Assembly (NCBI GenBank): GCA_012520845.1
Contig: JAAYNL010000015.1
Location: 62,001-126,000, forward strand
Length of the DNA: 64,000 nt
From: Thermoplasmatales archaeon
GTDB lineage: Archaea > Thermoplasmatota > Thermoplasmata > Methanomassiliicoccales > Methanomethylophilaceae
Reading direction: 5' to 3'
Below the pieces are notes generated by a model that saw only the letters and a list, made by a program, of their open reading frames with translations, ran no database searches and had not been told where the DNA came from. Made by a program: the position numbers and the translations under genes. This document shows positions 1 to 9,474 of the stretch, piece after piece. The stretch's first letter is position 1; every line of letters begins with the position of its first letter.

Positions 1-1397
1 ACCATGCCCAGCCAACCGTTGTTGAGCAGGAATATCGTGACGGGCAGGTCCTCCGCCACGGATGTGGCGATCTCCTGGGCGACCATCATCAGGCCCCCGT
101 CGCCGGTGATGGCGATGACGTCGCATTCCGGGCAGGCGGCCTTGGCGCCTATGGCGGCTGGAAGGCCGAAGCCCATGGTGCCGAAACCGCCGGACGAGAT
201 CAATTGCCTGGGTCTGTTGATTTTGAGGCAGTGCATGGCCCACATCTGGTTCTGCCCCACGTCCGTGGTGACTATCGTGGAATCCTTCAGCACCGCGTTG
301 ATTTCCCTCATTGCTCTTTGGGGCAGGATCGGGACGTCGTCGAAGGCGAAATCGCAGGAGCACCTGCCGCCGAAGGACGCGACCTTCTTCTCCCAGATGG
401 CCCTGTCGTGTTTCGGCGGGAGCGCGTCGAGGAACATCCTGAGGGCGTCGCCGACGTAGCCCTGTATGTCCACGGAGGGCTTGCCGTGCTTGCCGAACTC
501 GTTCCTGTCGATGTCGACGTGGATTATGCCGCAGCCGCGCATTGGCTCCGTGTGGGAGCTGAACGTCCTGTCGGACAGTTTGCTCCCGAGGGCGATGACC
601 AGGTCCGTCTGCTTGATGGCCTGGTAGGCGGACATCCTGCCGTGCATCCCCAGGGGACCGAGGTTGAGCGGGTGGTTCGCGGGGATGCTGCCTATGCCCA
701 TCAAGGGCGTCACGACGCCGGCGCCGATCCTCTCGGCGAATTCCACCATCAGCCCGGAGGTGTCGGAGCCGACGACCCCGCCGCCCGCGACGATGACCGG
801 CCTCTTCGCCTTGGCGATGAGGGCCAGGGCCTCCGGCACCCTGGAGTAGTCGGTGTGCTGCTCCCTGGCGTGGATCTCCACGTCCAGCAGGGATTGGTCG
901 ATGTCGGAGTTCATCGCGTCTACGGGCAGGTCGATGTGGACCGGGCCCGGGCGTCCCGTCCTGGCCAGTTCCCAGCCCTCGCCGATGGCCCTGGGCAGAT
1001 GGTCCAGGTCCAGCACGCGGTAGTTGTGCTTGGTGACCGGCATCATCAGGCTGAACGCGTCGACCTCCTGGAACGCCCCGAGGCCGAGGGAGCCCGAGGC
1101 GACCTGGCCCGTCAGGACGAGCATGGGGACGGAGTCGGCGTAGGCGGTGCCGATGCCTGTGATGAGGTTCGTGGCGCCGGGGCCGCTGGTGGCCAAACAG
1201 ACGCCGGTCTTCCCGGACGCCCTGGCGTAGCCGTCGGCCATGTGGGCGGCGCATTGCTCGTGGCGCACGAGTACGTGCCTGATGCTGGAGTCAAGGATTT
1301 CGTCGTAAATCGGTATGACGCTACCGCCGGGGTAGCCGAACATGGTCTCGATGCCACGGTCCTCCATCAGTTTGAGCAACGCCCTCGAACCTTTCAT
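1..1397 (-). CDS. ilvB: Acetolactate synthase large subunit, 3' end beyond the window
   Basis: Thiamine-diphosphate enzyme that condenses pyruvate with pyruvate or 2-oxobutyrate, the first common step of branched-chain amino acid synthesis. About 465 codons are visible of a family length near 560. The N-terminus reads MKGSRALLKLMEDRGIETMF; the catalytic glutamate lies in the RHEQ motif (Glu47), followed by SGPGATN. Near the left edge the ThDP motif is clear: GDGG, then about 25 residues on, LLNN. The ATG at 1397 is preceded by a GAGG-like ribosome site, and a TATA-like stretch lies near 1432. It is divergent from the deacetylase-fold gene. The small subunit IlvN is not visible and may lie beyond the edge. 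The assignment to IlvB rather than another ThDP carboligase rests on the whole visible domain order. Confidence 0.93.
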   Translation of the reverse strand, partial: MKGSRALLKLMEDRGIETMFGYPGGSVIPIYDEILDSSIRHVLVRHEQCAAHMADGYARASGKTGVCLATSGPGATNLITGIGTAYADSVPMLVLTGQVASGSLGLGAFQEVDAFSLMMPVTKHNYRVLDLDHLPRAIGEGWELARTGRPGPVHIDLPVDAMNSDIDQSLLDVEIHAREQHTDYSRVPEALALIAKAKRPVIVAGGGVVGSDTSGLMVEFAERIGAGVVTPLMGIGSIPANHPLNLGPLGMHGRMSAYQAIKQTDLVIALGSKLSDRTFSSHTEPMRGCGIIHVDIDRNEFGKHGKPSVDIQGYVGDALRMFLDALPPKHDRAIWEKKVASFGGRCSCDFAFDDVPILPQRAMREINAVLKDSTIVTTDVGQNQMWAMHCLKINRPRQLISSGGFGTMGFGLPAAIGAKAACPECDVIAITGDGGLMMVAQEIATSVAEDLPVTIFLLNNGWLGM

Positions 1398-1530
1398 GGG
1401 ATTTCCTCAGCCCTTGATTGCCGTGGCGTTAATAAACTATGGTGCCCCGCGGGGGCCCGTATCGGTGCCGAATGGACCGGAAATCTCAGGAAAAGTTAAA
1501 TCGGACCCATGTGGATTCGCCGGGGGACGC

Positions 1531-2517
1531 ATGACTATCGTTTACAGCGAGAGGCTGCTTGAGCATTCGCAGTGGCCCGACCACCCGGAGTCCCCCCTCA
1601 GGCTGAGGACCCTGAGGAAGAAACTCGAGAAGGAGGGTCTTTGGGACGGGATAGTGGAGCCGGTCCCGATCGACGACGAGAAGGTTTTGGCCGTCCATGC
1701 CCCGGAGCACCTGGAGAAACTCAGGAAAGGCGGCAACTACCCCGTGGACCCGGACACGTTCCTCCGCGACGAGACGTACGAGCTGGCGATGCTCTCCGCC
1801 GCCGTCGCGGTCACGGCGGTGAAGGAGGCCCTCAAGGGCAACCCCTCCGTCGGCCTCACGAGGCCGCCGGGCCACCACGCCAAGTCCAACCACATGGGCG
1901 GCTTCTGCTACCTCAACAACGCCGCCATAGCCGCCGCCTCCGCCGGCGTCAGGACGGTCATCATCGACCTCGACGCGCACCATTGCAACGGAACCGAGGA
2001 AATCTTCTACGAAAGGGACGACGTCCTCGTCATATCGCTCCACGAGGCCAACTACTATTGGGACTCCGGCTACATGGAGGATTCCGGGGAGGGCTCCGGG
2101 AAGAACTACAACATCAACATACCGATACCGGCCCACTCCGGCAACGAGACGTACCACATGGCCATCGACGAGATCGTCCTGCCCGTGCTCAGGCAGTACG
2201 GGCCGGAGCTGGTGCTCGTCTCCCTGGGCGTCGACGCCCACTACTGCGAGACCAACGCCCACATGCAGGTCAACACCCAAGGCTACGTGGGGATGTGCAG
2301 GAAGCTTTTCGACGCCTGCCCCGACGGCAGGATAGCGTTCATACTGGAGGGCGGCTACCACCTCCGGGCGACGGCCGAGGTGGTGGCCGGGGTGATAGCG
2401 ATGTTCAGGGGCATCGAGCTCAAACCGGAGTACGCCGAGGAAAAGGAGGAGAACGGCAGGGGCCGGGAGGAAATACTGAAAATCAAGGAGTACCTCTCCG
2501 CCCATTGGAATCTTTGA
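1531..2517 (+). CDS. Histone deacetylase family (class II-like) amidohydrolase
   Basis: Zinc-dependent deacetylase fold, 328 residues. Visible motifs are RPPGHHA with tandem histidines at about 115-116, IDLDAHHCNGTEE with zinc ligands Asp148 and His150, LGVDAH with the third ligand near Asp235, and EGGYH near the C-terminus. Family members remove acetyl groups from lysine side chains, polyamines or other amines; the natural substrate here cannot be read from sequence. The ATG at 1531 was chosen because homology begins at MTIVYSERLLEH; the reading frame stays open further upstream but looks non-coding. A TATA-like AGTTAAATC lies near 1496. It is followed by gap after a short gap but need not be functionally linked to it. 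Confidence 0.9.
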   Translation: MTIVYSERLLEHSQWPDHPESPLRLRTLRKKLEKEGLWDGIVEPVPIDDEKVLAVHAPEHLEKLRKGGNYPVDPDTFLRDETYELAMLSAAVAVTAVKEALKGNPSVGLTRPPGHHAKSNHMGGFCYLNNAAIAAASAGVRTVIIDLDAHHCNGTEEIFYERDDVLVISLHEANYYWDSGYMEDSGEGSGKNYNINIPIPAHSGNETYHMAIDEIVLPVLRQYGPELVLVSLGVDAHYCETNAHMQVNTQGYVGMCRKLFDACPDGRIAFILEGGYHLRATAEVVAGVIAMFRGIELKPEYAEEKEENGRGREEILKIKEYLSAHWNL

Positions 2518-2580
2518 TCAACGTCGTTCAAGGCAGTCTATTATTAACGTGTGCTTCCCATTACAGGGGCGGGTACCGAC

Positions 2581-3588
2581 ATGAAAGTGAAGGTGGGCAT
2601 CAACGGTTACGGGACGATTGGCAAAAGGGTCGCCACCGCTGTGGACCAGCAGGACGACATGGAGATCGTGGGGGTCACCAAGACAAGGCCGTCCTTCGAG
2701 GCGGCCATGGCCGTGAAGCTTGGCTACAGGCTGTACGTGCCCGAGGGCCGGGAGGAGGACTTCAGGAAGGCCGGCATCAAGATCGCGGGCACGGTGACGG
2801 ACCTGTTCGGGAAGGCCGACATAATCGTGGACTGCACCCCCGGCGGTTTCGCCGACGGGTACAAGAGGATGTTCGAGGAGGCCGGCGTCAAGGCCATATG
2901 GCAGGGCGGGGAGGACCACAGCCTCACCGGCATATCCTTCAACGCCACGGCCAACTACAAGGAGTCCTGGGGCGCCCAGTTCTCCCGCGTCGTGTCGTGC
3001 AACACCACCGGGCTGCTGAGGACGCTTTACCCTCTGGACAAGAAATACGGCGTCGAGGACTGCTACGTCACCCTGATCAGGAGGAGCGCCGACCCCGGGG
3101 ACAGCAAGACCGGCCCGATAAACGCCGTGGAGCCGTCGACGAAGCTGCCGACCCACCACGGCCCCGACGTCCAGAGCGTCATGCCATGGATCAAGGTCCA
3201 TTCCATGGCCGTTAAGGTCCCCACGACGATAATGCACGTCCACGCGATTACCGTCAGGCTGGGGAAGGACGCGACCACCGAGGACGTCGTCAAGCTGTTC
3301 TCCAAGGCCCCCAGGGTCAAGCTCGTCAGGACGAAGGACGGCGTCAAATCCACCGCCGAGGTGATGGAGATGGCGAGGGACATGGGCAGGTCCAGGGGCG
3401 ACATGTTCGAAATCGTCGTCTGGGAGGATGGGATCAAGGTGGAGGACGGCATGCTGTACTACTACCAGGCGGTGCACCAGGAGAGCGACGTGATCCCCGA
3501 GAACATCGACTGCATCAGGTCCATGTGCAAGCTCATCGAGGACCCGGCCGAATCCATGGCCAAGACCGACAGGGCCATGGGGATCTGA
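2581..3588 (+). CDS. gap: Glyceraldehyde-3-phosphate dehydrogenase, archaeal type II
   Basis: Oxidises glyceraldehyde-3-phosphate to 1,3-bisphosphoglycerate, or runs in reverse for gluconeogenesis, in the cytoplasm. It has 335 residues, the usual archaeal length. The N-terminal Rossmann motif is VGINGYGTIGKRVA, and the active-site cysteine is Cys140 in SCNTTGL. The ATG at 2581 matches archaeal family N-termini (MKVKVGINGYG); an upstream in-frame extension to 2551 adds unrelated sequence. A TATA-like TATTATTAACG lies near 2543. The stop is 9 bp before pgk, so the two form a gluconeogenic operon catalysing consecutive steps. Confidence 0.96.
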   Translation: MKVKVGINGYGTIGKRVATAVDQQDDMEIVGVTKTRPSFEAAMAVKLGYRLYVPEGREEDFRKAGIKIAGTVTDLFGKADIIVDCTPGGFADGYKRMFEEAGVKAIWQGGEDHSLTGISFNATANYKESWGAQFSRVVSCNTTGLLRTLYPLDKKYGVEDCYVTLIRRSADPGDSKTGPINAVEPSTKLPTHHGPDVQSVMPWIKVHSMAVKVPTTIMHVHAITVRLGKDATTEDVVKLFSKAPRVKLVRTKDGVKSTAEVMEMARDMGRSRGDMFEIVVWEDGIKVEDGMLYYYQAVHQESDVIPENIDCIRSMCKLIEDPAESMAKTDRAMGI

Positions 3589-3597
3589 GGCGCGCCC

Positions 3598-4842
3598 ATG
3601 AAAGAGATCAGCACCCTCGAGGATTTCAACGTCAGGGGGAAAACCGTCCTGCTCAGGGTGGACATAAACTGTCCCCTGGACCGGGACACCCTCAGGATAC
3701 TGAACGATTCCCGCATCAGGAGGGTCGTGCCCACCATCAGGGAGCTGATCGGCAAGAGGGCGAAGGTCGTCGTGCTGGCGCACCAGAGCCGCAAGGGGGA
3801 GTGGGACTTCACCGGCCTGCGGGAGCATTCCGAGAGGCTGGCCGTCCACCTGAACCATCCTGTTGGGTACGTGGACGACGTGGACGGGGACGAGGCGAGA
3901 AAAGCCATCCAATCCCTTTCCGAGGGGGAGGTCCTCCTGCTGGGGAACGTACGCGCCCTCGACGAGGAAACGGCCAAACTCGACATGGTTGGCCATTCCA
4001 GGTCCGAACTCGTTTCCAAGCTTTCCAAATTGATCGACTACTACGTGTGCGACGCGTTCGCCGCCGCACATAGGGCGCAGTGCTCCCTGGTGGGTTTCCA
4101 GCCCGTGGTGCCGTCGGCATCCGGCAGGCTCATGGCCAAGGAGCTGTACGCCCTGTCCGCGATATTCGGCGAGCCCCGCAGGCCGTCGGTGTTCGTGCTG
4201 GGCGGCGCCAAGGTCGACGACGTGTCCGACATGGTTGAGCACGTCCTCGGCACCGGTCTCGCCGACACGGTCGTCCTGGTCGGGCTGGCCGGGAACGCCT
4301 TCCTGAAGGCGCGCGGCGTCGACATCGGCGAGGCGTCGGAGGCGCCGCTCGGGGACGGCCTGACGGAGGAGAACATGGCCGCCGCCAAGGAAATGCTGTC
4401 GAAATACGGCCAACGCATCCTCCTGCCCGTGGACGTGGCCGTCGAAAGGGACGGGAAAAGGGTTTCCGTCCTGGTGGGCGACATGCCCACCGCGGAGCCG
4501 GCGATCGACATAGGCGACGCCACCGCGGAGAAGTTCTCCAAGGTGCTGACGTCGTCCAAGACCTCCCTCATGTCCGGGCCCGCCGGCATGTACGAGAAGG
4601 AGGGCTTCGACGTGGGCACCAGGGCGATAATGCTCGCGATGATAGAGTCGAGGGGCCAGTCCGTAGTGGGCGGCGGCCACACCGTCGGCGCCGCCGACAG
4701 GTTCGACCTCACCGACCGCTTTTCCTACGTCAGCACCGGCGGCGGCGCCCTGGAGAGCTTCCTCCTTGGCGAGGAACTCCCCGTGGTGGAGGCCCTCAAA
4801 CACTCCAGGAAGGAGCTGGGGACGGGCGCGAAGCCCTGCTGA
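3598..4842 (+). CDS. pgk: Phosphoglycerate kinase
   Basis: Transfers phosphate between 1,3-bisphosphoglycerate and ADP; 414 residues, typical for archaeal PGK. The N-terminal domain carries VLLRVDINCPLD and DSRIRR (substrate-binding Arg and Asp), followed by LAHQSRKG, the equivalent of the family's HLGRP motif. The C-terminal domain carries VLGGAKVDD and, near the end, a glycine-rich GGGHTVGA and STGGGA nucleotide-binding segment. It directly follows gap, and the convergent dapL gene ends 3 bp after its stop. Confidence 0.96.
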   Translation: MKEISTLEDFNVRGKTVLLRVDINCPLDRDTLRILNDSRIRRVVPTIRELIGKRAKVVVLAHQSRKGEWDFTGLREHSERLAVHLNHPVGYVDDVDGDEARKAIQSLSEGEVLLLGNVRALDEETAKLDMVGHSRSELVSKLSKLIDYYVCDAFAAAHRAQCSLVGFQPVVPSASGRLMAKELYALSAIFGEPRRPSVFVLGGAKVDDVSDMVEHVLGTGLADTVVLVGLAGNAFLKARGVDIGEASEAPLGDGLTEENMAAAKEMLSKYGQRILLPVDVAVERDGKRVSVLVGDMPTAEPAIDIGDATAEKFSKVLTSSKTSLMSGPAGMYEKEGFDVGTRAIMLAMIESRGQSVVGGGHTVGAADRFDLTDRFSYVSTGGGALESFLLGEELPVVEALKHSRKELGTGAKPC

Positions 4843-4845
4843 CCC

Positions 4846-5991
4846 TCAGGCCATCCTTTCCAGCGCCTCTTTTATCCGCTCCACCGGCTGGGTGACGGTC
4901 ATCCTGACGTAGCCCTCGGCGGATTCCCCGAAGCCGACGCCCGGGGTCACGACCAAACCCTTTTCGATCATCTTCGCGGTGAAGTCGAAGGACGGCATGC
5001 CGCAGTCGAACCAGACGTAGAAGGTGGCCTTGGGCATCTTCACGTCGAAGCCGAGTTTCCTGAGCCCGTCCACGAGGACCTGCCTCCTCTCGGAGTAGAC
5101 GGCCATGTTGTCGCTGACCTCTTTGGGCAGCCTGCCGTCGTCGCCGTAAAGACCCAGCGCCACAATCCCGGCCTTCTGCACGAACTTCGGGGCGCCGGAG
5201 TCGATCTGTCCCTTGCACTTCTTCAGGCCCGCGATGAGGTCCCTGTGGCCCACGGCGTAGCCGAGCCTGTAGCCGGTCATGTTGAACGTCTTCGAGAAGG
5301 AGCCGAACTCGATGCAGTCCTTCCCCGCCTCCAGGGCGGAGGGGGCCATGTAGCCGTCGAAGCACATCTCGGAGTAGGCGTTGTCGTAACAGAATATGGT
5401 ACCGTTGTCCCTGCACCAGTCCTGCACCTTCTTCAGGTACCTCACGTCGCAGGTCGCCCCGGTGGGGTTGTTGGGGTAGTTGGCGTAGAGCATCTTGGCG
5501 CCCTTTGGGCACTCCCCGACGTCCAGGAGCCAATCCTTTTCGGCCCTGAGCGGTACCTTCACGCACACCGCCTCGTTGAATATGGTCGATGCCGCGGAAT
5601 ACACCGGGTAACCCGGGCTGGGCGCGATTATCGTCTCGCCGGGGTTGACGAAGGATTGGGCTATGTTGAATATGGCTTCCTTGGAACCGAGGGTGACGCA
5701 CACCTCCGTGTCCGGGTCCACTTCCACGCCGAACCTCTTGCCGTACCACTCCGCCACCGCGTCTCTGAGGGATTTCTCCCCGGCGCTGCTGGAATAGTTG
5801 TGGTTGGCCGGGTCCGCGACCTCCCTCTGCAACGCCTCCACTATGGGCCTGGGGGTCGGCAGGTCCGGGTCCCCGATGCCGAAGTCAATGACGTCGGCGC
5901 CCTCGGCCCTCTTCTTGGCTGTCATCTCCTCCAACCTCACGAAGAGGTAGGGCGGCAGTTTCTTCAGTCTCTCGGAAAACTCGTACTTCAT
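4846..5991 (-). CDS. dapL: LL-diaminopimelate aminotransferase (DapL)
   Basis: PLP-dependent class I/II aminotransferase, 381 residues. It is assigned to the direct conversion of tetrahydrodipicolinate to LL-diaminopimelate because it closes an operon that holds dapA, lysC, lysA and dapF. Visible features are the N-terminal FGIGDPDLPTP, YPNNPTGA, and SFSKTFNMTGYRLGY, which contains the PLP-binding lysine. With DapL no acyl-blocked intermediates (DapD/DapE) are needed, and none are seen here. Its start lies 4 bp after the stop of dapF. Sequence alone could also fit a generic aspartate-type aminotransferase; the operon decides the call. Confidence 0.87.
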   Translation of the reverse strand: MKYEFSERLKKLPPYLFVRLEEMTAKKRAEGADVIDFGIGDPDLPTPRPIVEALQREVADPANHNYSSSAGEKSLRDAVAEWYGKRFGVEVDPDTEVCVTLGSKEAIFNIAQSFVNPGETIIAPSPGYPVYSAASTIFNEAVCVKVPLRAEKDWLLDVGECPKGAKMLYANYPNNPTGATCDVRYLKKVQDWCRDNGTIFCYDNAYSEMCFDGYMAPSALEAGKDCIEFGSFSKTFNMTGYRLGYAVGHRDLIAGLKKCKGQIDSGAPKFVQKAGIVALGLYGDDGRLPKEVSDNMAVYSERRQVLVDGLRKLGFDVKMPKATFYVWFDCGMPSFDFTAKMIEKGLVVTPGVGFGESAEGYVRMTVTQPVERIKEALERMA

Positions 5992-5995
5992 GTTA

Positions 5996-6829
5996 TCACT
6001 CGTTAAGGAGCCTCGCCTCGTAGACGAGCTCGGCGGGTCCGTCCATGGCTACTTCGTCGAAGTCCTTCCCCACGGTAATCGTCAGCGTCCCGCCGGGCAG
6101 GTTGACGGGTATCGGCTCGCCGGCGGCGACGTGCCCCGCGAGGACCCCGGCGACCGCGGTGGCGCAGGCGCCGGTCCCGCAGGCCATGGTCCATCCGGCC
6201 CCCCTCTCGAAGACCCTGACGTCGATGCCGCCGCCGGACGGGACGGCGAATTCCACGTTGGTCCTGTTGGGGAACGCCCCGTGTTTTTCGATCGCGGGGC
6301 CAAGCTCGTCCTTGGCGCCGTCGTCCAGTTTTTGGAACGTCACGAAATGGGGGTTGCCCATGGATACGTTGTACCCGCGGACCTTGCGGCCCAGGACCTC
6401 CACGGTCTCCTCGGAATAACCCTCGTGGCCCAATGACCCAGACGTCCCGAACAGGGGTTTGCCCATGCCCACTTCCACGGATTCGACCCTCCCGTCGGGG
6501 CCGACGGCGCAGTCCACGGCCTTGATCCCGGCCCGGGTCCATACCCTGAAGGATTTCCCGCGGACGGCGCCCGTGTCGTAGGCGTGCTTGGCCAGGCACC
6601 TTATGCCGTTGCCGCACATCTCCGCCTCGCTGCCGTCGGCGTTCAGTATGCGCATCGAGACGTCCGCCCCGTCCCTGCCGGGCAACAGATAGAGTATGCC
6701 GTCGGCGCCTATGCCGGTGTTGCGCCTGCACTGCCTCTCGGCGAAGCCCGGGTCCACGTCCGCGCGGCCGTGCAGCCCGTCGATCAGGGCGAAATCGTTC
6801 CCCAGGCCGTGGTACTTCCAGAACTTCAT
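5996..6829 (-). CDS. dapF: Diaminopimelate epimerase
   Basis: Converts LL-diaminopimelate to the meso form, cofactor-independent; 277 residues. The N-terminus MKFWKYHGLGNDFALIDG is the family signature. The first catalytic cysteine is in EMCGNGIRC and the second in ACGTGACAT. The ATG at 6829 overlaps the TGA of lysA in an ATGA arrangement, so translation is probably coupled. It is the fifth gene of the lysine operon. Confidence 0.96.
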   Translation of the reverse strand: MKFWKYHGLGNDFALIDGLHGRADVDPGFAERQCRRNTGIGADGILYLLPGRDGADVSMRILNADGSEAEMCGNGIRCLAKHAYDTGAVRGKSFRVWTRAGIKAVDCAVGPDGRVESVEVGMGKPLFGTSGSLGHEGYSEETVEVLGRKVRGYNVSMGNPHFVTFQKLDDGAKDELGPAIEKHGAFPNRTNVEFAVPSGGGIDVRVFERGAGWTMACGTGACATAVAGVLAGHVAAGEPIPVNLPGGTLTITVGKDFDEVAMDGPAELVYEARLLNE

Positions 6830-8082
6830 CCCAGCGCCTCCGGTATGGTTTGGTGTCTCCAGAGGTCCTCGATCGGCTCGGCGGCCCTGGTGAGCTCGGC
6901 CCTGCCGTCTATCACCATGACCTCGGCGCAACGGGGCCTGGAGTTGTATTCGTTGGACATGGAGAAAGAGTACGCGCCGGCGCAGTACACCGCGAGCAGG
7001 TCCCCCGCCCTGGGGTCGGGAAGGACCCTGTCCCTCGCCAGTATGTCGCCGGACTCGCATATCTGGCCGACAACGTCGTACTTGGCGACGCATGCCCTGT
7101 GCATCTTGTTGGCCAGGGCCACGTGGTGGTAGGAATCGTACAGCGAGGGCCTCATGAGGGTGTTCATCCCCGCGTCCACGCCCACGTATTTTTTCGGTCC
7201 GGCGTCCTTCACGTCGACGCACCTGGCGAGGAGGACGGTGGTGTCGCACACGACGTACCTGCCCGGCTCTATCGCCAGCTCCCCGACGGAGGATTCCTCC
7301 TTGACGACGTTGGTGACCGCGATGGCCAGTTCGTCCAGGTCGAGCGCGGGCTCGTGGGGCCTGTACGGGACGCCGAAGCCGCCGCCGATGTCGATCCAAT
7401 CCAGTTTGATGCCGACCTTGTCCTCGATCTCGTTGGCGAGGTCGCACAGGACGTAGGCGACGTCTATGAACGGCTCTATGGAGTTGCCGCCGGAGCCCGT
7501 GTGGGCGTGCAGGCCGTCGACCCTGAAGCCGAGTTCGTTGGCCCTGGCGTAGCAACCCACTATCCGGTCCATGGGTATCCCGAACTTGGAGCCCTTGCCG
7601 CCGGTCATGACCTTGGCGCCGTGGCCCGAGGCCACCCCCGGGGTGACCCTGAACGACAGCGGGACGTCGGTGGTGATCCTCGCCAGCCTTTCCAGCTGGG
7701 ATTCGGAGTCGACGTTGATCCTGCAGCCCGCCTCCAGGAGCGCCTCCATCTCCGAATCGGTCACGTTCGTTCCCGTGTACAGGATTTTGCCGGGGTCGAA
7801 CCTGGCCTTGACGCAGGTGAGCACCTCCCCGATGGAGACGGCGTCGATGTGGCTCCCCTCTTTCTGGAGGAGCCTCAGTACGGCGAGGTTCGTGTTCGCC
7901 TTGCAGGCGTAGTGCACCCTGGTGGGGAGGTGCCTGTTGAACGCGCCGTGTATCGACCTGTAGTTCTCGCGGACGAGGTCGGCGTCCGTGACGTAGACGG
8001 GCGTGCCGAATTCCTCCGCTATGTCGGTGGCCGGCACGCCGCCGATGAGCATGACGCCGTCTTTCGTGTCGTATTCCCTCAT
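6826..8082 (-). CDS. lysA: Diaminopimelate decarboxylase
   Basis: PLP enzyme of the alanine-racemase fold that decarboxylates meso-diaminopimelate to L-lysine, the last pathway step; 418 residues. The PLP lysine is in VHYACKANTN, the glycine-rich phosphate loop in DIGGGFGVPY, EPGRY follows, and the C-terminal YCAGAYSFSMSNEYNSRP holds the catalytic cysteine/tyrosine region. The ATG at 8082 overlaps the end of lysC by 4 bp. The long upstream extension of this frame is a shadow of lysC. Confidence 0.96.
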   Translation of the reverse strand: MREYDTKDGVMLIGGVPATDIAEEFGTPVYVTDADLVRENYRSIHGAFNRHLPTRVHYACKANTNLAVLRLLQKEGSHIDAVSIGEVLTCVKARFDPGKILYTGTNVTDSEMEALLEAGCRINVDSESQLERLARITTDVPLSFRVTPGVASGHGAKVMTGGKGSKFGIPMDRIVGCYARANELGFRVDGLHAHTGSGGNSIEPFIDVAYVLCDLANEIEDKVGIKLDWIDIGGGFGVPYRPHEPALDLDELAIAVTNVVKEESSVGELAIEPGRYVVCDTTVLLARCVDVKDAGPKKYVGVDAGMNTLMRPSLYDSYHHVALANKMHRACVAKYDVVGQICESGDILARDRVLPDPRAGDLLAVYCAGAYSFSMSNEYNSRPRCAEVMVIDGRAELTRAAEPIEDLWRHQTIPEALG

Positions 8083-9449
8083 TTCCCCGCCCCCGTGATG
8101 AACCTGTCGTGCAGCGTCCTCACCACGTCCAGCACGGAGTCCGTCGGGACAACGAAGTTCAGCGAGACGTCCGAGGCGCCCTCCGATATCATTTCGACGT
8201 TGGCCCCGGCGTCCTTGACGGCGCCGAACACGTACCCGGAGAAGCCCTGGGACGCCAGGAGGCTGTCCCCGACGGCGCACACGAGGGCGACGTTGCTCTT
8301 GACGTTGATGTGCTCCACAATCTCCGAGTCCACGCGGTTGAGGTTCCTCAGCGTCTCCTTGACGTCCAGGTTGTGGATCAGGAAAGCTATCGTCGACAGG
8401 GAGGTGGATATGGCGTAGACACAGACGTCGGACTCGGCGATGGCGTCTATGATCCTGGCGACCATCCTGGGCTTGCAGGCGATCTCCGCCGAGTTCACGG
8501 TGATTATCGACAGGTCGACCTTCATCGCCACCGCCTTCAGCAGGTCGTCGTTCGGCCTGCCGAGGTTGTGCACCCTGGTGCCGGCGGCCTCGGGCCTGTG
8601 GGAATTCTTGATGTAGATGGGGATGTGCTTCGTCCTCGCCGGCTCGACGGACCTGGGGTGCAGGACCTTCGCGCCGAAATAGGCGAGTTCGGCGGCCTCG
8701 CTGTAGTTCATCTCGTCGATGACCTTCGCCCCGGGGACGACCTTGGGGTCGGAGGTCATGAAGCCGTCCACGTCCGTCCATATCTCCACGATGTCCGCGT
8801 CCAGGGCGTTGCCAAGGGCGGTGGCGGCGTAGTCGGAACCGCCGCGGCCGAAGGTGATCGGCTGGCCCTTGGGGCCGACGCCGTAGAACCCGGTTATCAC
8901 GGGGACGGAGCCGTCGGCCATCAGGGGCTTGACGTTGAGGTTGACGTTGATGGAGGTCTTCGCGAAATCCACCGTGGCGGCCTGGGAGTTGCCGTGGGCG
9001 ACGATGCCCGCCTCCTCGGAGGTCAGGGCGACGGCGTCGGCCCCCGCGGCCCTTATGGCATGCGCCAGCAACAGGCTGGAGAACCTTTCGCCCTGGGACA
9101 TCAGGTTGTCGACGAAATAGGGGTCCTTCCGGGCGTCCTCGTCCTTCAGCAGGGCCTTGAACGCCTCGAGCCTGGGCCCGAAGTCCTCCATGAAGTCGGA
9201 TAGCTGTTCCTTGCCGAACGCCTGCCTCGCCACGTCCATGTGCCTCTCGGCGAACTTCTTGTAGACGAGGTCCATCGATTCGAACTCGCCCTCTAGGACG
9301 CCTATGAGGAAGTTGGTTATCCCCGCGACGGCGGAGACCACGACGGCCCTGGGGCCCTCGGTCCCGACGACGATCCCGGCGGCCCTCTTCAGGGCCTCCG
9401 GCGACCCGACGCTGGAACCGCCGAACTTCATAACCCTCGTCATCGCCAT
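8079..9449 (-). CDS. lysC: Aspartate kinase
   Basis: Phosphorylates L-aspartate, the entry step for lysine (and for threonine and methionine); 456 residues. The N-terminus VMKFGGSSVGSPEAL is the KFGGSS motif of aspartokinases, and GRGGSDYAAT plus EIWTDVDGF follow. The C-terminal third has two ACT-like segments (around VDLSIITVNS and NVALVCAVGDSL), so lysine or threonine feedback inhibition is likely. Start choice: the ATG at 9449 follows GGTGATGCC directly; the ATG at 9443 is equally close to family N-termini. Confidence 0.94.
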   Translation of the reverse strand: MAMTRVMKFGGSSVGSPEALKRAAGIVVGTEGPRAVVVSAVAGITNFLIGVLEGEFESMDLVYKKFAERHMDVARQAFGKEQLSDFMEDFGPRLEAFKALLKDEDARKDPYFVDNLMSQGERFSSLLLAHAIRAAGADAVALTSEEAGIVAHGNSQAATVDFAKTSINVNLNVKPLMADGSVPVITGFYGVGPKGQPITFGRGGSDYAATALGNALDADIVEIWTDVDGFMTSDPKVVPGAKVIDEMNYSEAAELAYFGAKVLHPRSVEPARTKHIPIYIKNSHRPEAAGTRVHNLGRPNDDLLKAVAMKVDLSIITVNSAEIACKPRMVARIIDAIAESDVCVYAISTSLSTIAFLIHNLDVKETLRNLNRVDSEIVEHINVKSNVALVCAVGDSLLASQGFSGYVFGAVKDAGANVEMISEGASDVSLNFVVPTDSVLDVVRTLHDRFITGAGK

Positions 9450-9474
9450 GGCATCACCCCGGCCGTCGGTCGCC

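Noticed and set aside
204-1499. Long open frame on the plus strand opposite the acetolactate synthase
   Set aside because: The minus-strand frame has clear ThDP-enzyme motifs; the plus frame is low-complexity, rich in Val, Gly and Asp, typical of antisense frames in GC-rich genes.
2518-4803. 761-codon minus-strand open frame opposite gap and pgk
   Set aside because: It runs through two genuine genes with catalytic motifs and has no recognisable domain of its own.
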